Position numbers and translations under genes: made by a program | In this document: positions 61,776-64,000 of the stretch, piece after piece | Layout of the letters: each line of letters opens with the position of its first letter | How positions within the stretch are numbered: position 1 is the first letter of the stretch | Notes under the pieces: model-generated | Database searches by the model: none | What the model saw: only the letters and a program-made list of their open reading frames with translations | Told to the model about the DNA's origin: nothing | From: Chelatococcus sp. YT9 | Lineage (GTDB): Bacteria; Pseudomonadota; Alphaproteobacteria; Rhizobiales; Beijerinckiaceae | Reading direction: 5' to 3' | Length of the DNA: 64,000 nucleotides | Assembly: GCF_018398315.1 (NCBI RefSeq) | Contig: NZ_JAHBRW010000001.1 | Span: 3,604,501 to 3,668,500 of the forward strand

Positions 61776-62199
61776 TCGTCACGCGGGGCGGCTCCGGCTG
61801 CCCCGTCTCTTCCTGACGCAATCGGGATGGAGCAAGCCGCGCCAGGGTCGCCCCAGGATCAATCCCCGTCATGGCTGGCGCAATGGGTGCCGTCCCCGGG
61901 GCTGAAGGATCATCGCTTATTGCCCGCGTGGTAACCAGGCTGGCGCGGCGAACCGATCCGCAACGGATATGCGGATTCCTGTCAGAGGCAGAACACCCCC
62001 CCCGCTTCCATTCGCAAACCTTGGTCTGAGCCGTCGTCTTTGCATTCAACCCGCAAGGGGTCGGCTTGACGCTTTGCGTGCCGCCCTCGCGGATCCGGAC
62101 AAGCCGAACGCGCGAGGGTGATTGCAGATCCGGTCAGACACTTCGGGTGCCTGTCGCGCGGGGGATGGTCCCCCGCCTCCAAAACAGGAGCCGGAACCC
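61776..62199. other. Intergenic region after parB
   Basis: About 420 bases. Contains the terminator at 61784-61814, then a long GC-rich stretch without convincing frames (the frames on both strands are short or overlap parB). A hairpin GCGGGG/CCCCGC at 62159-62176 lies just before the small gene at 62200. Confidence 0.4.
61784..61814 (+). terminator. Terminator of parB
   Basis: Nine-pair stem CGGGGCGGC / GCTGCCCCG (one G-U) with loop TCCG, followed by TCTCTTCCT. It starts 9 bp past the parB stop. Confidence 0.6.
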
Positions 62200-62364
62200 A
62201 TGTCCTATGCAGATGCCACCGCCTTTGCCGCCAGCCTCGCCACCACGCTGATGACTGTGATCGTCGTGTTCCAGGCCGGGGACGGCACCCATGGCGCCAT
62301 GCCCGCCAATGAGTTCGATGGCGACGAAGAGATGGTGAAACTCGAACTTGATCCGTGGATCTGA
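62200..62364 (+). CDS. Small element protein of unknown function
   Basis: 54-residue protein, MSYADATAFAASLATTLMTVIVVFQ followed by an acidic tail (MPANEFDGDEEMVKLELDPWI). The AGGAG site at 62186-62190 supports the ATG at 62200. From memory, near-identical small proteins recur in alphaproteobacterial ICEs beside ArdC/ParB genes. A hydrophobic stretch in the middle may be membrane-associated. Function unknown. Confidence 0.7.
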   Translation: MSYADATAFAASLATTLMTVIVVFQAGDGTHGAMPANEFDGDEEMVKLELDPWI

Positions 62365-62501
62365 GGCACGAGAAGAGCCTCATCCCGATGGCCCGGCGCG
62401 CAGGCAACGCAGCCGAGCCATCGCTTTGCGGATAATCTCTCACTGCCGGCGGTAGCGGCCATACCGCGATACGAAAGAGTTAGAGTGCGGGCCGGTTGGC
62501 C

Positions 62502-62550
62502 GTGACGGGTTGGTGGCCGGAGAGAGAGGCTCCCGGCGCCCGTCGCGGAG
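62502..62550 (+). promoter_or_regulatory. Hairpin leader copy C, before the gene at 62559
   Basis: Outer stem GACGGG (62504-62509) / CCCGTC (62539-62544), inner stem as in copy B. The run is identical to copy B over 44 bases. Like copy A, it is preceded by an AGAGTGCGG sequence (62483-62491). SD GGAG at 62547-62550, start 14 bases past the stem. Confidence 0.75.
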
Positions 62551-62558
62551 TAGTTCCC

Positions 62559-63107
62559 ATGTCCCTCCACCGCTCATCCGGCTTCCGCCCGATCGGCGAA
62601 ATCCTCGCCCGGCAGGTGCTGCCCGGGCTGCGTAGCGCCCTTCGGTATCCGCTACGGGTTTCCTGCCTCGGCACTGTCAGTTTCGTCGACGATCACGATA
62701 CCAGCCAATTCGACCGGACTATCGTTCTCGGTGAATGTACCACTCCCGAAGACGCCATGACGATCGCGGCACAGCGCGTTTCGCGTGACGATATTCGCGT
62801 TGGAGAGGACGACACGCTGCGCTTTGAGGCGCGCATTGCCGCAATTCATGACTCGACCTACGGTCTGGTCCTCGCCGGAGAAATCCGGGCTCGGGCCATT
62901 GTCTGGCAGCAGCCTGTCATCTCTGACGCGCAAGCCCGCCGTATCGTGAGCGAGGCAAGCCGGTTGCGCGGCAGCGCCTCGGCGGCTTGCGATGCCCGGT
63001 CGGCGCGGAACCTGCGCTACCGCGCCAGTCTGCTCGAAACACGCCTGGTCGATCGCGGCTGGCGGGAGACCGCTGCGGAACTGCTTAGCCTGCCCCGCGC
63101 CGCCTGA
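62559..63107 (+). CDS. Element protein of unknown function
   Basis: 182-residue protein, no recognised domain. It opens MSLHRSSGFRPIGEILARQVLPGL and contains TIVLGECTTPEDAMTIAAQ, then an Arg-rich C-terminal part (VSEASRLRGSASAACDARSARNLRYRASLLETRL). Soluble by composition. Placed in the island third block with hairpin leader C, followed after 64 bp by the next gene. Real because of the SD, leader and codon use like its neighbours. Confidence 0.65.
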   Translation: MSLHRSSGFRPIGEILARQVLPGLRSALRYPLRVSCLGTVSFVDDHDTSQFDRTIVLGECTTPEDAMTIAAQRVSRDDIRVGEDDTLRFEARIAAIHDSTYGLVLAGEIRARAIVWQQPVISDAQARRIVSEASRLRGSASAACDARSARNLRYRASLLETRLVDRGWRETAAELLSLPRAA

Positions 63108-63171
63108 TTTTCACCTCTTCCACGCAATCGGCCTGGTCCTGCGCCAGGCCTCCTCATGTCCGGAGGCCGTC

Positions 63172-63588
63172 ATGGCTGACTATTACACCCATTTTTCCTG
63201 CCTGCTCGATGTAGGCACCCCTGAGAACGCTGTCCGTGCGCTCGAACTCTATAATGCGCTGGCGGACGAAAATGCAGCCGAAGATCCCTCATCGGATGGC
63301 TTCCTGCTGTCGATCCAGCCCGAACATGGCGGTACGCAGCTCTGGATACGCGACGATCCCACCGGCGATCCCGAGCACGTTATCCAATTCGTCAGGCGCT
63401 GCGCCGCCGTGTTCGAGCTCAAGGGCCGGTGGGGCTTCCAATATGCCAACACCTGCTCGAAGCCGCGCCTCGATGGCTTCGGCGGTGGCGCACACGTACT
63501 CGATCTTTCGACCGGCGAGACAGTGGATTGGATCTATACCGACGGCTGGCTCTCGACCGTGCTGGAGGGAGGCGATCCCCATGCCTGA
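63172..63588 (+). CDS. Element protein of unknown function
   Basis: 138-residue soluble protein, MADYYTHFSCLLDVGTPENAVRALELY at the start, and QPEHGGTQLWIRDDPTGDPEHVIQFVRRCAAVFELKGRWGFQYANTCSKPR in the middle in pieces typical of element proteins I recall, but no named family. A GGAGG site precedes ATG 63172, itself preceded by a hairpin GGCCTGG/CCAGGCC (63130-63150). It overlaps the next gene by eight bases. Confidence 0.65.
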   Translation: MADYYTHFSCLLDVGTPENAVRALELYNALADENAAEDPSSDGFLLSIQPEHGGTQLWIRDDPTGDPEHVIQFVRRCAAVFELKGRWGFQYANTCSKPRLDGFGGGAHVLDLSTGETVDWIYTDGWLSTVLEGGDPHA

Positions 63589-64000
63589 AATCATCGAAAC
63601 CACAGTCTATCGCCTCGACGAACTTTCCGAAACGGCGAAGGACAAGGCCCGCGCCTGGTATCGTGAAGGCGGCTTCGACTACGATTGGTACGACGCCGTT
63701 TATGAGGATTTCCAGCGCATCGCCGAGATCCTCGGCATCCGCCTCAAGACCCGAACCGCTCGCCTGATGGGCGGCGGATCGCGGCAGGAACCCTGCATCT
63801 GGTTCCGGGGCTTCTGGTCGCAAGGTGACGGCGCGTGCTGGGAGGGGTTCTACTCCTACTGCAGGAACGCCTCTGCCGCGATCCGGGCTTACGCGCCGCA
63901 GGACGAGATGCTGCATGGCATCGCAGATGCGCTTCAGGATGCCCAGCGGCGCAACTTTTATCAGCTTCGCGCTGACGTCGGTCATCGCGGCCATTACTAC
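63581..64000 (+). CDS. Element protein, often annotated antitoxin-like (partial)
   Basis: At least 140 residues, cut by the right edge. It starts MPEIIETTVYRLDELSETAKDKARAWYREGGFDYDWYDAVYEDFQRI and continues with ARLMGGGSRQEPCIWFRGFWSQGDGACWEGFYSYC. Similar proteins in ICEs are sometimes labelled antitoxin of a stability system, but that label is not supported by any partner here. Overlaps the previous gene by eight bases and shares its transcript. Confidence 0.6.
   Translation, partial: MPEIIETTVYRLDELSETAKDKARAWYREGGFDYDWYDAVYEDFQRIAEILGIRLKTRTARLMGGGSRQEPCIWFRGFWSQGDGACWEGFYSYCRNASAAIRAYAPQDEMLHGIADALQDAQRRNFYQLRADVGHRGHYY

Overview
The window is chromosomal DNA of a GC-rich alphaproteobacterium, most likely in the order Hyphomicrobiales (Rhizobiales). 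The pointers are gene content and style: recG-sdhE and mfd neighbourhoods, the short ProRS, osmoregulated periplasmic glucan genes, a Lys tRNA with an encoded CCA, and intergenic palindromes of the kind common in Rhizobiales. The genus cannot be fixed from the sequence; a Chelatococcus/Bosea-like bacterium is a guess.

Layout. 1-8.3 kb: nitrogen from urea. A GntP-type permease (cut by the left edge), a urea transporter and ureD-A-B-C run leftward; ureE-G-F run rightward from a shared 370 bp control region. An AT-rich small gene and tRNA-Lys(TTT) follow. 9.3-13.3 kb: opgG-opgH for periplasmic glucans. 13.4-16.8 kb: glmU and glmS for UDP-GlcNAc. 16.9-20.3 kb: DUF502 membrane protein, recG, sdhE. 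20.45-20.96 kb: an AT-rich orphan gene with a possible caspase-like His/Cys dyad. 21.1-29.4 kb: a complete histidine utilisation locus, hutIHGUD leftward and hutFC rightward, with palindromic operators between. 29.5-36.6 kb: zwf, mfd, a DUF1624 acyltransferase with a Cys-rich tail, and eda. 36.8-43.5 kb: double cold-shock protein, DUF192 protein, proS, a lolC/E-type permease with lolD, and a DUF2189 protein. 43.7-49.3 kb: secreted protein, tiny membrane protein, outer-membrane beta-barrel, ppx/gppA, rlmE, MFS exporter. 49.6-56.1 kb: guaB, MAPEG protein, rsmB-like methyltransferase, a GNAT protein on the other strand, and guaA.

56.1-64 kb: the left end of an integrative element inserted at the 3' end of guaA. 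A tyrosine integrase sits just after guaA behind four copies of a 10-bp arm-like repeat. It is followed by an AlpA-type regulator, an ArdC-like antirestriction protein, a DUF2958 protein, a large ParB-like protein and small element-type genes, the last cut by the right edge.

The most unusual signal is a hairpin leader repeated in front of three separate island genes (ardC, parB and the gene at 62559). Two copies are identical over 44 bases and the third keeps the fold with G-U pairs. In all three the Shine-Dalgarno sequence lies directly 3' of the hairpin and the start codon is 14-15 bases downstream, which suggests a shared post-transcriptional control of the element. Other points of interest are the caspase-like orphan, a canonical minus-strand terminator at 38.5 kb with no gene to terminate, and the apparent insertion of the hut-zwf block between sdhE and mfd.
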